A stretch of DNA of 64,000 bases from Pseudoteredinibacter isoporae. Lineage in GTDB: Bacteria > Pseudomonadota > Gammaproteobacteria > Pseudomonadales > Cellvibrionaceae. Location: positions 310,001-374,000 of the forward strand of contig NZ_JAAONY010000001.1 of assembly GCF_011602085.1 (NCBI RefSeq), in the 5' to 3' direction. Of the stretch, positions 8,997 to 19,000 are shown piece after piece. Positions within the stretch are counted from its first letter, which is position 1. The number at the start of each line of letters is the position of its first letter. A program made the translations under genes and the position numbers. The notes beneath the pieces were generated by a model that was not told the origin of the DNA, did no database searches, and worked only from the letters and a program-made list of their open reading frames with translations.

Positions 8997-9947
8997 TTAC
9001 GACGTCTTGCAGAAGGCAACATTTACCAGTTTTTGATCATCACAGATGCTGTTCTTGCCTATACGCTTTGCGCGATACATCAGCTCATCTGCATTGAACA
9101 CACCTTGCTCCACCTTTTCCAAACAAGGAGATGCCGTATACAAGCCAATACTGGCCGTGAGGCGACCATAAAGCTTGCCGTCATTGTATCGAACCTTGAT
9201 GTTGTTGATCTCCTTCAAAATTCGCTTGGAAAGCTCAAGGGACTTTTCGTGGCCCATATTGCCCCACGCGAGCACAAACTCTTCACCACCATAGCGTGCA
9301 CAAATGTCCGAAGCCCGGCCGGTATACATAGAAAGTATCTTGGCCACTTCCTTCAAACATTCATCACCATGCTGATGGCCGCAGTTGTCATTGATAAGTT
9401 TAAAGTCGTCCAGATCCAGAATGGCAATCGATAAAGTTTGATTACTGCGCTTACAGTGCCCCCATTCTGATTGCACAAATTCATCGAAGGTTCTCCGATT
9501 GGCAATATTCGTTAACGCATCAATGCGAGCCAGGGATCGGGCTTCCTGCTCCAGACGCACTCTGTCGCTGATATCCTGATGAGAAATGACAAAATACATC
9601 AACCCTTCTGAAATAAAACGATCGATTCGCATGATAAACCAACGGTCCTGATCCGGGCTGTGGCAAGGGTATTCCATAATAAAGCTGTGTCGTTGGCCCG
9701 CCTTTATTTCGGCGAGACCTCTCATGGCCAACACAACGAATTCATCGCCGTCATTTTCTGAAGGCAGACAGGAAGACTTATAATTTAAGCCCAGCCAGTT
9801 GAAGGCTCTCTTCTGGCCGTTTTGAATACCAAACTCAATCCATGACTGATTGACGAAAACGATATTAAAGTCTTCGTCCAACACGGCTATATTACTGCTC
9901 ACCGAATCAATGACTCGAATTAAAAAACCATCGGAGAGTGTGCCCAT
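8997..9947 (-). CDS. PAS-GGDEF diguanylate cyclase with intact active and inhibitory sites
   Basis: 316 residues. Residues ~10-125 are a PAS-like sensor (NIAVLDEDFNIVFVNQSW). Residues ~140-300 are a GGDEF domain with DALTNIANRRTFDEF, metal-binding DLDDFKLIND and the catalytic GGEEF at 220-224. An RASD motif at 211-214, five residues before GGEEF, matches the c-di-GMP I-site, so product inhibition is expected. No membrane segment is seen, so sensing is cytoplasmic. The gene stands alone, with a 284-bp gene-free stretch between it and the photolyase start. The ATG at 9947 has only a weak ribosome site. Confidence 0.9.
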   Translation of the reverse strand: MGTLSDGFLIRVIDSVSSNIAVLDEDFNIVFVNQSWIEFGIQNGQKRAFNWLGLNYKSSCLPSENDGDEFVVLAMRGLAEIKAGQRHSFIMEYPCHSPDQDRWFIMRIDRFISEGLMYFVISHQDISDRVRLEQEARSLARIDALTNIANRRTFDEFVQSEWGHCKRSNQTLSIAILDLDDFKLINDNCGHQHGDECLKEVAKILSMYTGRASDICARYGGEEFVLAWGNMGHEKSLELSKRILKEINNIKVRYNDGKLYGRLTASIGLYTASPCLEKVEQGVFNADELMYRAKRIGKNSICDDQKLVNVAFCKTS

Positions 9948-10136
9948 CGTAACGTTACTCCGTTTTCAGTACGACGCTTGTAGTTTTCGTTAAAAACAAG
10001 GAGATCGCTATTCCATTAGCCGTATCGCACTCATTTAAAATAAGGTCTTGTATTGTATAGCCGAGGTTAGTTCACACTGTGACCTTTAAAACCTCAGCAT
10101 ACATATGATTATTTATATGTTATTCAGGTAATAAAT

Positions 10137-10170
10137 CCCATGTAGGCTAACAGTAGTTAGCCTACATGGG
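10137..10170. repeat. Perfect 15-bp inverted repeat with 4-nt loop
   Basis: The arms CCCATGTAGGCTAAC (10137-10151) and GTTAGCCTACATGGG (10156-10170) are perfectly complementary around AGTA. It sits in the 425-bp gene-free stretch 9948-10372, in which nothing else was recognised. Neither flank has a clear T-tract (ATTTATT on the minus strand is the closest), so it may be a weak terminator for the minus-strand island genes, a protein-binding palindrome or a structured RNA element. Confidence 0.6.
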
Positions 10171-10372
10171 AAAATACTGATTAGTCATATGTTGCTGAAT
10201 TTTATAATGCTGGGTTATTTATTGGGTTGATGATCAGAATGAGCAAATTAACCCGTCCACCAAAGACTGCCGACAGGGTGTTAGGAGGTGCCAAATGAAT
10301 ATCTTAAGATTCCATAAAAGGTGAAAGGCCCACTGGACTGAACATTCAGCCCAGCTGTAAAACACGACATGA

Positions 10373-11401
10373 TTAGCAATCAATCATCTTCGGGCTCATC
10401 TTATAGAGCTTAATAGGCAAAGGGTAATCGATGTCTTTCACAAAGGTTGCCCTTAACTCCGGAGATAGCAAATCGTTAATGCGATCAAACAACTGGTTGA
10501 CATCTTCAGTGTCTTCAGCAACTTTGGAAAGTTGCTCTTCCTGATCACAATCAATGAAGTCCTGAGCCAATAAATATTGCACAAAAGCCGGAGGGTGTGT
10601 AGTAAAAGGTACTATGAGCATCGAGAACTCAATATCGTAAAACTTCTCCATGTCAATGTTTTCCGAAACCCGATACTCTTCCAGAGCCGCTTCATGCCAG
10701 CGAAACAATTCCTGCTCTTTGCAGGTAATAAAAGCTTCTTGTACTGTCTCGTCAGAACTCCGGAAGGGCGCCTCTTTCGAGCTTGCCAGAAATTCTTCAT
10801 AACTTATTCCACCCTTGCGGGTTCTGAAAGCAATATCTTTCTTGTAAGCCGTTTCAAAGTACTCCCGGAAGTTTCCTTCGTGAATATCAACGAAACCCCC
10901 AGATAAACTCGCCTGCAAATGCTCAGCTTTTGCATAGATCTCTGCAACTGACAACTTCGCATCGAAAACCTTTTGTGTTTCTGGCCGCTCCTCCATCTGA
11001 CTGCCCATTGGAGCATTTGAAACCGTGTATTCCTTTCCATCGACCTCATCAAAAACAATATCGATCCAGCTGCCAGCAATTTCATGGGAGTAAAGAACCG
11101 CAGCAAAGGGGCTTTTATAAAATCCTTGCAGACAAACACCATTCATTTCATGAATCGAATAGGCTTTACCACCTTTAAACCCCAAGCTCTCCAGTTCTGA
11201 GGCAGCCAGCTTAACTTTTTTAGCTTCTAACCAATTCGGCTCTATCTGTTCGTTTAAGTGTATATAAAGAGGTTCCCCAGAATGGTCCTCATCAAAATCC
11301 AGATACTTTCCAAACTTCCACTTGAAGTACAAGTACACCAGCCCCGCCAGAATGGCCAGGGACAACACAATGCCCCCAAGTAATTGTAGAAAAAACAACA
11401 T
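10373..11401 (-). CDS. Membrane-anchored protein of unknown function, distal end of the Rhs island
   Basis: 342 residues. A single N-terminal membrane segment (LLGGIVLSLAILAGLVYLYFKW, residues ~6-28) with a short basic cluster suggests a bitopic inner-membrane protein; the remainder is acidic and soluble. No family is recognised. It lies last in the minus-strand series after the Rhs genes, 75 bp downstream of another unknown gene. Accessory or immunity-type function is possible from position only. The ATG at 11401 is clear. Confidence 0.6.
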   Translation of the reverse strand: MLFFLQLLGGIVLSLAILAGLVYLYFKWKFGKYLDFDEDHSGEPLYIHLNEQIEPNWLEAKKVKLAASELESLGFKGGKAYSIHEMNGVCLQGFYKSPFAAVLYSHEIAGSWIDIVFDEVDGKEYTVSNAPMGSQMEERPETQKVFDAKLSVAEIYAKAEHLQASLSGGFVDIHEGNFREYFETAYKKDIAFRTRKGGISYEEFLASSKEAPFRSSDETVQEAFITCKEQELFRWHEAALEEYRVSENIDMEKFYDIEFSMLIVPFTTHPPAFVQYLLAQDFIDCDQEEQLSKVAEDTEDVNQLFDRINDLLSPELRATFVKDIDYPLPIKLYKMSPKMIDC

Positions 11402-11476
11402 TGTTTATTACGCTCCGTGTGTGTCACTTTGAAAATTGATATTCTATAAAAACAAACTTCTATAGTTTATTTTGAA

Positions 11477-12058
11477 TTAGAAATTTATAACTTCGAAATC
11501 ATGTTCTGCAAAGCCAAAACCTAGAGAACTAGCATTTGGCTTTCTACACCCCACAACCACTTCCGAAAGCAAAAGCGCATCAAAGTACTCGCGCGCAACA
11601 CTTTCCTCATGAGAAGCCAAACCCCAATCATAAAAATCAAACACCTGATGTATCTGAGGGCCTTCTTTATTAAAAACGCTACTTTCTGTCCATAACTCAG
11701 AGCTTTTATCGAAACGAGTGCAGAAAAATGCATCTATGGTTTTTTCATTGTATTCAAAGTAAATAGACTTTATGCTTTTATCACCTGACAAAGCTTTCTC
11801 AACCGAAAGTATAGCTTGACTAGAAATCCCATCTAAAATTTCACCTATTTTTTTCTCATGGGTTTTTAAACTTTTGTATACCTCTAGGCTTGAAACATTC
11901 TCCAGCGCGCTGTCATAAAAACTCCTCATTCCTACTAAATCATTTGAAGAGATGAAAGGCTGATTTATTCTCTTTCTAGCACTGTCGTATATAAACCAAT
12001 CTCCCTTTTCATGCATTTCTATGTTTTCTTTTAAAAAACGTTCAACAGAGTAATTCAT
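11477..12058 (-). CDS. Unknown protein, possible Rhs-island immunity/accessory gene
   Basis: 193 residues, no signal peptide or membrane segment, mixed alpha/beta composition (IKSIYFEYNEKTIDAFFCTRF, VFDFYDWGLASHEESVAREYFDALL). No family is recognised. The base composition is distinctly AT-rich compared with the housekeeping genes of the window, as is usual for toxin-immunity cassettes. A GAAG sequence lies just before the ATG at 12058. Its proximity to the rhs tip cassettes suggests an immunity or orphan-cassette role (inference). Confidence 0.55.
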   Translation of the reverse strand: MNYSVERFLKENIEMHEKGDWFIYDSARKRINQPFISSNDLVGMRSFYDSALENVSSLEVYKSLKTHEKKIGEILDGISSQAILSVEKALSGDKSIKSIYFEYNEKTIDAFFCTRFDKSSELWTESSVFNKEGPQIHQVFDFYDWGLASHEESVAREYFDALLLSEVVVGCRKPNASSLGFGFAEHDFEVINF

Positions 12059-12441
12059 AACTTCATTCCGTGTCGATTGACCACCGGGGGAATTCCTTGT
12101 AATGATCTAAAAAGTTCAAAACCCACCTCAATTAAAATTGGCACAACTACAGGCCCATTGGCAACGGCAATATTTCCGAAAAATAAATCTCGATAAAAAT
12201 TCCATTAAAAGTAACAAATGCTATTTCAGCAGGCCGATCAGGAAAGTATGCAGTATATGCTTTTCATGTGTTTGTTTTATAAAAATCTTCCAATATGGAA
12301 CTCCATCGCCGAAGAAAGATTAAGGAAGTAAATCTTTAAATTCGCTCACAAAAAAATGAACTCACCATCTATCCGTAAAAAGTCACATATTCCAACATAT
12401 GTCGTATCAAATCCGATTCCGACTTTACCAGGCCCTCTGTC
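12059..12441. other. Gene-free AT-rich spacer
   Basis: 383 bp between two unknown minus-strand genes. A 61-codon plus-strand frame is present but has no ribosome site and an unconvincing composition (Cys/Phe-rich run). No structured element or homology to the rhs core was recognised. Confidence 0.5.
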
Positions 12442-13140
12442 TTATACAGTTTTCATAGCCTTTTTCTCGTAAGCTCTTACTTTAACCTGAATACAATCAA
12501 GAAGATCGGCCAGCTCCTGGGCACAATTTTCACCTTCCCGATTTTTTAGGACATATAAATCACTAGGAGTGTAATGATGAGAAATTGACTCGGAAATAAA
12601 CATAGAAATTTTAAGCATTGCAACATGCTTAAGCGGATCATAACTCTCCTCTCCTTCAATTAAGTTACAAAAGCTTTCTATTTTTCTTCGATCAAAAACT
12701 AACTTTCGTTTAAGATCATAAATAAACCCGCCCATACTGCAGTCAACATTCACTCGCAGCACATTCTCAAAATCCATTTTGGCATATTCGCTTTCCGCTT
12801 TCTGAAGGTCGATCTCCGCAATTTCTGATATTACTGATGTAGCTAGTTTATGCAATTCTTCAAACAAAATGGAAGTATCGGAAAAGCCTGAAAGGTTGTG
12901 CGCCAAAAATTTCTTTAACTCTTGAAGCCTACTTTCACCTCTTAGATCTTTAACGTTTTCAGAAAGTAAAGATATTTTCTTTGAGTCAATGGAAAAATCA
13001 TCCAACAAATCTTCTACGTCTTGAAACAATTCTTCAAGAACGTCATTGTTAAGATTTAAGTTAGATACAACATCCGATAGATTAGACACAAAATCACGCA
13101 GATCAACTAAATTTATTGTATCGCTGTCATTCTCAGTCAT
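12442..13140 (-). CDS. Unknown acidic, predicted coiled-coil protein in the Rhs island
   Basis: 232 residues. The first ~75 residues are Leu/Val/Asp/Asn-rich with heptad-like spacing (NLSDVVSNLNLNNDVLEEL), suggesting coiled coil; the rest is mainly helical. No signal peptide, no recognised family. AGGGTGA lies 6 nt before the ATG at 13140, a good ribosome site, so the gene is probably real. It follows the deaminase-tip immunity gene by ~190 bp on the same strand. An immunity or cassette-cargo role is inferred from position only. Confidence 0.6.
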   Translation of the reverse strand: MTENDSDTINLVDLRDFVSNLSDVVSNLNLNNDVLEELFQDVEDLLDDFSIDSKKISLLSENVKDLRGESRLQELKKFLAHNLSGFSDTSILFEELHKLATSVISEIAEIDLQKAESEYAKMDFENVLRVNVDCSMGGFIYDLKRKLVFDRRKIESFCNLIEGEESYDPLKHVAMLKISMFISESISHHYTPSDLYVLKNREGENCAQELADLLDCIQVKVRAYEKKAMKTV

Positions 13141-13328
13141 ATTAAATCACCCTATTTTTCATATGTGAGAAAGCTATAGAAGATCATTTATATCCCTACC
13201 TTGGTCTAAGGCCACCTGAAATTTACTGTGATTAACACTTCCATCAAGATTAAGAACGGTCGTTACGTTACCCTCTTATCAAAACTTCATTTTAGTCCAA
13301 AAAATTCTGATTTTTACTTTAGCAACCC

Positions 13329-13661
13329 CTAGCTATAAGGCATCAGCTCAAAGCCATGATCTTCAGGAGAGTTAAAGTACTGGTCACTGCTTTCCAAAAT
13401 TTCTCGAGCCTCACTTCGTCCTACAGTTTTCCCTAGGTATCCGCCTGAAGCACAATCGAGCTCAACATAAACACCCTGCTCAACTACACTGATTATTAAC
13501 CTGTCTCCAGAGGGAACAATCGTCACATATAAATCATCTCCAATTTCAAGTCGATTAAGGATTTGAACCGCTAGTTCAATCGATTTTGAGGGCTGTACAT
13601 CTTTTGCGGATACACTTTCTTTCTGCGAAAATAAAGTATATGAAATTAAGTACTGATTCAT
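13329..13661 (-). CDS. Probable immunity protein for the deaminase-type orphan Rhs tip
   Basis: 110 residues. It starts 13 bp after the stop of the orphan rhs tip with an excellent AAGGAG ribosome site, the usual arrangement for a cognate immunity gene. It is small, soluble and acidic. The pattern (IGDDLYVTIVP, DRLIISVVEQGVYVEL, GGYLGKTVGRSEAREIL) recalls the beta-strand plus terminal helix plan of Imm1-like proteins that accompany deaminase toxins, but I cannot confirm the family. It would neutralise the toxin in the producing cell's cytoplasm. Confidence 0.65.
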   Translation of the reverse strand: MNQYLISYTLFSQKESVSAKDVQPSKSIELAVQILNRLEIGDDLYVTIVPSGDRLIISVVEQGVYVELDCASGGYLGKTVGRSEAREILESSDQYFNSPEDHGFELMPYS

Positions 13662-13673
13662 ATCAAACTCCTT

Positions 13674-14985
13674 CTACGGCTTAAAATTTACCGTATTACA
13701 AATACCGCAAGGTTGCTTTATAGCATCTAACTCAAGAAACCCATTAGCGCCTTTTTTCAAACTCCAAGCAGGCAACCATCTAAGATTTTTTATCTTGGAT
13801 CCTGATTTCAGCAATTTATTTGCCGCTCTCCATTCTGCGCACCGACCTACAGTGTTTCTGGTTCCACAAGCTCCTTTTTCACCAATGTATATACCAAACT
13901 TCCTAGCGTGGGACTTCAATTTCCTTGATTTAATAACTGAATTGATCGGGCCATTGAACGCAGCTGTTCCTCTACCTCGTTTGATATCCATTACAGGCGA
14001 AACTACTCTCACGGTGAATGTACCGGATTTTTTACTGTCAAATCGAGAGTTAGGCGTTCCATCTACCAAACGATGCATTTTAAACTGCGCTTCTACATAC
14101 GCAATTGCATACCTGCACCTATCATCCGCTCCTCGTTTTGCCTTACATGCCTTGGCAATTGGCTTGAGAACTTTGTTTCCAACCAGTCCCAAAATTAAGC
14201 TTGCTCCTACCGCAGTAGGTGTAAGATTGTCACCTCCACGAATCGCTAGCGACGTTAGGTCATACGCAGTATACCCGACTGAACCGAGCGTTAGAGCAGT
14301 TCCAGCACTAGAGAAAAAGGCCCCTACACCAATGTTACCCGAAGGATCTATAAAATTTGTGGGTTCAGAATATCCATATATATATTTATTTTGTGTCCTT
14401 GGAATGGCACCTTCTCCAGACCAGGTATCCATCTGCGTAAACCGCCCAGCACTCTGGTCATAATATCTCGCCCTCAGATAAAACTGCCCCAGTGTTGGAT
14501 CGTACTGCTCCCCGGTGAATGTGTACCTATTTTCTGTACTGCCCGTTCTAAACAACACCTCACCAAAGGCGTTATAGCCGTAGGTGTCCGTTATCGCACC
14601 CACACTGTTACTCAAGGCAACGGTGCTGCCCAGACCATCATAGTGGTAGTAATGGGTTTGGTTGTTTTGGGTTTTGCTTAGCAAGTCATCACCGTAGGTG
14701 TAGCGGGTGATGACTGAGCCGTTTACGACTTCGGCCAGTACCTGGGCGTAGTCACGGTTTTTATCGACCAGGAATTCCGTGGTTACGCCATTTTCGGTTT
14801 TGACTGAGCGAATGCCATCGATATCATATTGATAAGTGGTGACGGTGCCGGCTTTTGTGAGTTTGATCAGCTCGTTTTTGGCATTGTATTCGTAGCGAGT
14901 GACATTGCCATCCAGGGTTTCGGTCAGGGTTGAGCCGTTGTCATCGTAGGTGTAGGCCGTACCGCCTTGCTTTAACAGCCTGCCA
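13674..14985 (-). pseudogene. Orphan, 5'-truncated rhs C-terminal cassette with cytidine-deaminase-like toxin tip
   Basis: The first ~190 codons are near-identical to the end of the large rhs gene downstream of its YD repeats (through the DPTLGQFYLRARYYD core), then sequence diverges exactly after the core. The unique ~200-residue tip ends with GRCAEWRAANKLL and KQPCGICNTVNF, i.e. a CAE plus PCxxC zinc-site pattern of the cytidine-deaminase fold, found in several polymorphic toxins. The only start-like codon in the retained frame is a TTG at 14684 with no ribosome site, so it is probably a silent displaced tip kept for recombination with the full rhs gene. A short hydrophobic stretch (GAFFSSAGTALTLGSVG) lies between core and toxin. 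No Hint domain is present, unlike the active gene. Confidence 0.75.
14424..14985 (-). repeat. Direct repeat of the rhs core (copy in orphan cassette)
   Basis: This block corresponds position for position (offset about 2641 bp) to 17065-17626 in the large rhs gene, with scattered mostly synonymous differences and no visible indel. The left edge coincides with the core/tip junction. Homology on the other side stops abruptly at GGCAGGCTG. It is the sequence through which tip exchange could occur by homologous recombination. Confidence 0.85.
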
Positions 14986-15050
14986 TTCTGGATTCTTTTA
15001 TTTTTATTAATACTACAGGCTAACTAGCACAAAATTCGACATCGCTGCCT

Positions 15051-15383
15051 CTAATCTTCATAATATTCAGAAAACTCCTCCCACCCTTCTTCCAAGCTAT
15101 CTCTAACCCACTTTTTATTGTCAGGAATCCCAACATCATCATGATAGAGTACACGCGAAACTACAGGGCCTAAAATAATCTTTTCAGAATTCGCATGTGC
15201 ACTACCTAATTCGGTTATCCGATGACAAAAATTGCTAATGACCTCTGGCTTTTGACCAGTCAACATCGAATCTACAAGTTCTGCAGCGGATTTGTAATTT
15301 CTTGCTACAACAATAAAGCTAGCATCTTCTTCATCTGGCCCACTAATATCGTTACCCCACCGGGTCACATAATACGTATTCAT
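15051..15383 (-). CDS. Small acidic unknown protein, candidate immunity gene
   Basis: 110 residues, acidic C-terminus (WVRDSLEEGWEEFSEYYED), no signal peptide. The opening YYVTRWGNDISGPDEEDASFIVVA resembles in style small proteins found beside Rhs tips, but no family is confirmed. It lies between the main rhs immunity gene and the orphan cassette, so it could be the leftover immunity gene of a lost tip. The ribosome site is weak (AGG 13 nt upstream). Confidence 0.5.
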   Translation of the reverse strand: MNTYYVTRWGNDISGPDEEDASFIVVARNYKSAAELVDSMLTGQKPEVISNFCHRITELGSAHANSEKIILGPVVSRVLYHDDVGIPDNKKWVRDSLEEGWEEFSEYYED

Positions 15384-15788
15384 AAACGTAATTTACCTGC
15401 CAAGTAATTTTAGATACTCTCACCTTGTAATTGGATGACCGTGTATAACATCACCCTCTGGAGATTGACATTATTTTCATGCCAAAAATGGAGCAATACA
15501 CTAAATCTAATCAGAGTTATTTTTTTAGTTCACTAGATTACTTAGTCTGTTCTCAAGAAGCTTCCTTAGCATTCCACCTTTTGAAATCGAAGGCCAATTT
15601 TTATACTTCCCTTCAAATCTCAACAAAGAGAAAATGTATTGTTCCAGAATTCCAACAGATTCATTTTTAAAATATATTTCCATTCACAATTCTACATTCC
15701 AACATTGCTGTCGCATTGGTATGTGGTGATTACGCAATGATAACGGGTTGAACTCGGTTACCTACTTAGTCGTACTGAAGCTCGCCAC
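15384..15788. other. Gene-free AT-rich spacer in toxin island
   Basis: 405 bp with no convincing coding frame on either strand. A 63-codon plus-strand frame has no ribosome site. No rhs-core homology or structured element was recognised. It may be the remnant of a decayed tip/immunity cassette. Confidence 0.45.
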
Positions 15789-16049
15789 TTATAAATCTTT
15801 TTCCAAACTATTAACAAAATTACTTAATTCTTGAATTAAGGCGTTAGCATTTTCAACACTCAACTCTAACTCGACATTCCCAATAAAAGACTCTTCCGGA
15901 GTCTTGTTAAACGATGCTTCGCCCGGCGGGATATCAAAGTCAGGATGCACCCCCCAAACCTCAAGATTAATATGGTTCTCGTGAATATTTCCGGATATCT
16001 CGACAAACCCCTTCCGATAACTTACTTCATCACATTTAATTTTTGTCAT
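15789..16049 (-). CDS. Probable immunity protein for the RelE-like Rhs tip
   Basis: 86 residues, acidic, soluble. Its ATG is 7 nt after the stop of the giant rhs gene, so it is co-transcribed and probably translationally coupled, the standard position for the cognate immunity gene. The sequence (EISGNIHENHINLEVWGV, ELELSVENANALIQELSNFV) suggests a small beta-sheet followed by a C-terminal helix. No known family, and no resemblance to RelB/HigA antitoxins is evident, which is notable if the toxin is RelE-like. Confidence 0.7.
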   Translation of the reverse strand: MTKIKCDEVSYRKGFVEISGNIHENHINLEVWGVHPDFDIPPGEASFNKTPEESFIGNVELELSVENANALIQELSNFVNSLEKDL

Positions 16050-16056
16050 AAATTTT

Positions 16057-19000
16057 CTACCTAAAGGTATTGAGAATTTCTTTGATTACTACTTCTTGAT
16101 TTGCCTTACTAGATTTACCAAGGATTTCAATTTCGCCTTTAATAACCCTGAAATAAACCCTAGCACCATCTTTAGACCTTGCTTCGGATATCCCCTTCCC
16201 TATTGGTTTTGTGCCAATTCCAGGATTTAAGTTTCCTTCACCCAACTTTGCACTCAAATCATCAAGGTCTTTTTGAACCTTCTGGTCCTTACCCGCTTTC
16301 TGGGCCTCTTTAACAAGTCTTGGATTCTCCTTGATCCTTGATTTCAATTTAAAGCAGTTCGTATTGTGATTCAATACTTCGGCTTCACCTACGAAATACG
16401 TGTGGTTATTGCTGACCGTTATGTTGTATACGCTAGTGACTTCAGTTTTTATATCGACATTATCGACTCTGATAAGCTGCCCAGTTAGAGTAAGCAGGTA
16501 ATCTCCTATGGCCAAATTTCTAGCGACTGACCAAGTCTCAGATTTGGGCATATAAAAAGGGTGGTCACCAGTCGCGAAAATTTCTTCGCCGCTCGCAAGC
16601 GTAATCCCGACAATTACCTTTTCACCTTCACCAACAATTGAGTGAACCACCTCTTGTAGCGTTATTTCTCCAGTAAGTTTATCATACGCCCAAACACTGT
16701 CTCCTATCTCTATTTCGGAAATGGGAACAATCCCACTTTCAGTTGAAACAGGGGTATCTCCATAAAAGCTATTAAACTTACAAGCTTTTGTTAACAGTTT
16801 TTTCACAAATTTGATAGGAAGCTTACTAAGAAGAACTGAAGTCCCAAGCTCTCGAGCTGAAAATTCCTTCTCGCCATTGGATATTTGAAGAACATCATAT
16901 ACTGAATTTGCAACACTCATTGCCCGAAGAATACCGTTAATTGTAGATGCAGCACTAAAGGATCCGAGACTAAAGTTTCCTGTCGGATCCGTCATATTCA
17001 CCGGATCAGCATGGGCATACAAATATTTATGTAGAGTTATCGGATCTTGAGAGTAGCCCATCCAGGTATCCATCTGGGTAAACCGCCCAGATTCCTGATC
17101 ATAATACCTCGCCCTCAGGTAAAATTGCCCCAGCGTGGGATCATACTGCTCACCTGTAAACGTATACCTATTCTCCGTACTACCCGTTCTAAACAATACC
17201 TCCCCAAAGGCATTATACCCATAGGTATCGGTGACAGCCCCTGAGCCATCACTCAAGGCTATCGTGCTGCCCAGACCATCATAATGATAGTAGTGCGTTT
17301 GATTCCCCTGGGTTTTGCTTAGCAAGTCATCACCATAGGTGTAGCGGGTGATGACTGAGCCGTTTACGACTTCGGCCAGTACTTGGGCGTAGTCACGGTT
17401 TTTATCGACCAGGAATTCCGTGGTTACGCCGTTTTCGGTTTTGGCTGAGCGAATGCCATCGATATCGTATTGATAAGTGGTGATGGTGCCGGCTTTTGTG
17501 AGTTTGACCAGTTCGTTTTTGGCGTTGTACTCGTAGCGAGTTACATTGCCATCCAGTGTTTCTGTCAGGGTTGAGCCGTTATCATCGTAGGTGTAAACCG
17601 TGCCGCCCTGTTTCAGCAGCCTGTCGTTGCTGTCGTATTGGTAGGCTGTGGTTACGCCATTGATGACCGACTGGATTCGATTGCCAACCTTATCGTATTG
17701 GAATTCGCTGCGGTAATCGCCGTTGGCGGAATCCAGTATGGTTTCATCCACCAAGCGATATAGGCTGTCGTAGCTGTAGCTGCGAGTTCTGCCGCTGGGC
17801 TCTTCGATTCGAACGCGTCGCCCGGTGGCATCCAGGGTATAGTCACGTTGTTTTAATACGGCATTGCCGCTGTCTTCATGACGCAGTTGTATCAAGCGGT
17901 TTACGCTGTCATACACATAGTGAACTGAGTTGCCGTTTGGCTTGGTTTCTTTGCTCTTGTTACCAACGACGTCGTACTCATTGGCAGTTGTGCCATTGTC
18001 GTCGATGGTATTCGCCAGGCGGTTCAGTACATCGAAGGTGAAACGGGTAATGTTAGTTTCTGCATTGACCGTTTCTTTGAGTTGCGTGCGATTGCCTGCG
18101 ACATCGTATTGGTATTCGAGCACTTTACTGTTAGGTAAGGTTTCTTTGATTAGTCGGTTTCTAACATCGTATTCAAAGGCCGTTGTACGAGTGTCGCCAT
18201 CTTTGCTAATGGAGTGATTCGTGATATTGCCATTGCGATCATAGGACCATGTTTCTACGCGTCCATCGGCGTAGCTTGCCTGGGTTTTGCGATCTCGGTT
18301 GTCATACTCATATGTGGTCAGCTGACCATTGAAATCAGTATGGCTGATCGTATTGCCGGCGGCATCATAAAACATGGTTTCGAATTGGCCCATGGGCAAT
18401 ATGCGTTTAGTTACCCTCCCCATCTCATCATAGGCCCAGCGAGTTACACGGCCTTCCGCATCGGTTTGGGTGAGTTTATTACCCAGCTCGTCGTAGCTGT
18501 AACGGGTGATACCGCCAGCGGCATCGGTCACGGAGATGAGCCGCCCGTTTTTATCGTAACCGTATTGCGTAACACGACCTAGCTGATCGGTACTGGATTT
18601 TTTCCAGCCGTTTTTGAGATAACCTTGACCAATGCTTGTGCCATCGGCAAAGGTGGTTTTGATTAAGCGATCGGCTTTGTCGTACTCGTAAGCGGTTCGA
18701 TTACCACGCGCATCGAGCGCGGCCACTTTTCGGCCGGCTTTATCGTACTCATAACGCATGGTGTTACCCAAAGCATCGATGATCTGGGTGCGTCTTCCCG
18801 CCTTGTCGTAACGGTATTGTGTTTTCGCGCCACGAGCATCAATGGTGGCAGCCAGCCAGCCGTTGTCCAGATACTCATTTTTGATAATGCTGCCATCGGC
18901 ATAACGTGTTTCGATCTGGCGATTGGCTTTGTCATACACATAGCGCGTGGTGTTGCCATTGGCGTCGGTTTCGGCAACAAGGTTACCTTCCGGATCGTAT

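Noticed and set aside
12138-12323. 61-codon plus-strand frame at 12.1 kb
   Set aside because: No ribosome site, Cys/Phe-rich run unlike a folded small protein, and opposite strand to the island.
15479-15670. 63-codon plus-strand frame in the toxin island
   Set aside because: No ribosome site, opposite to all neighbours, and a composition typical of AT-rich noncoding DNA.
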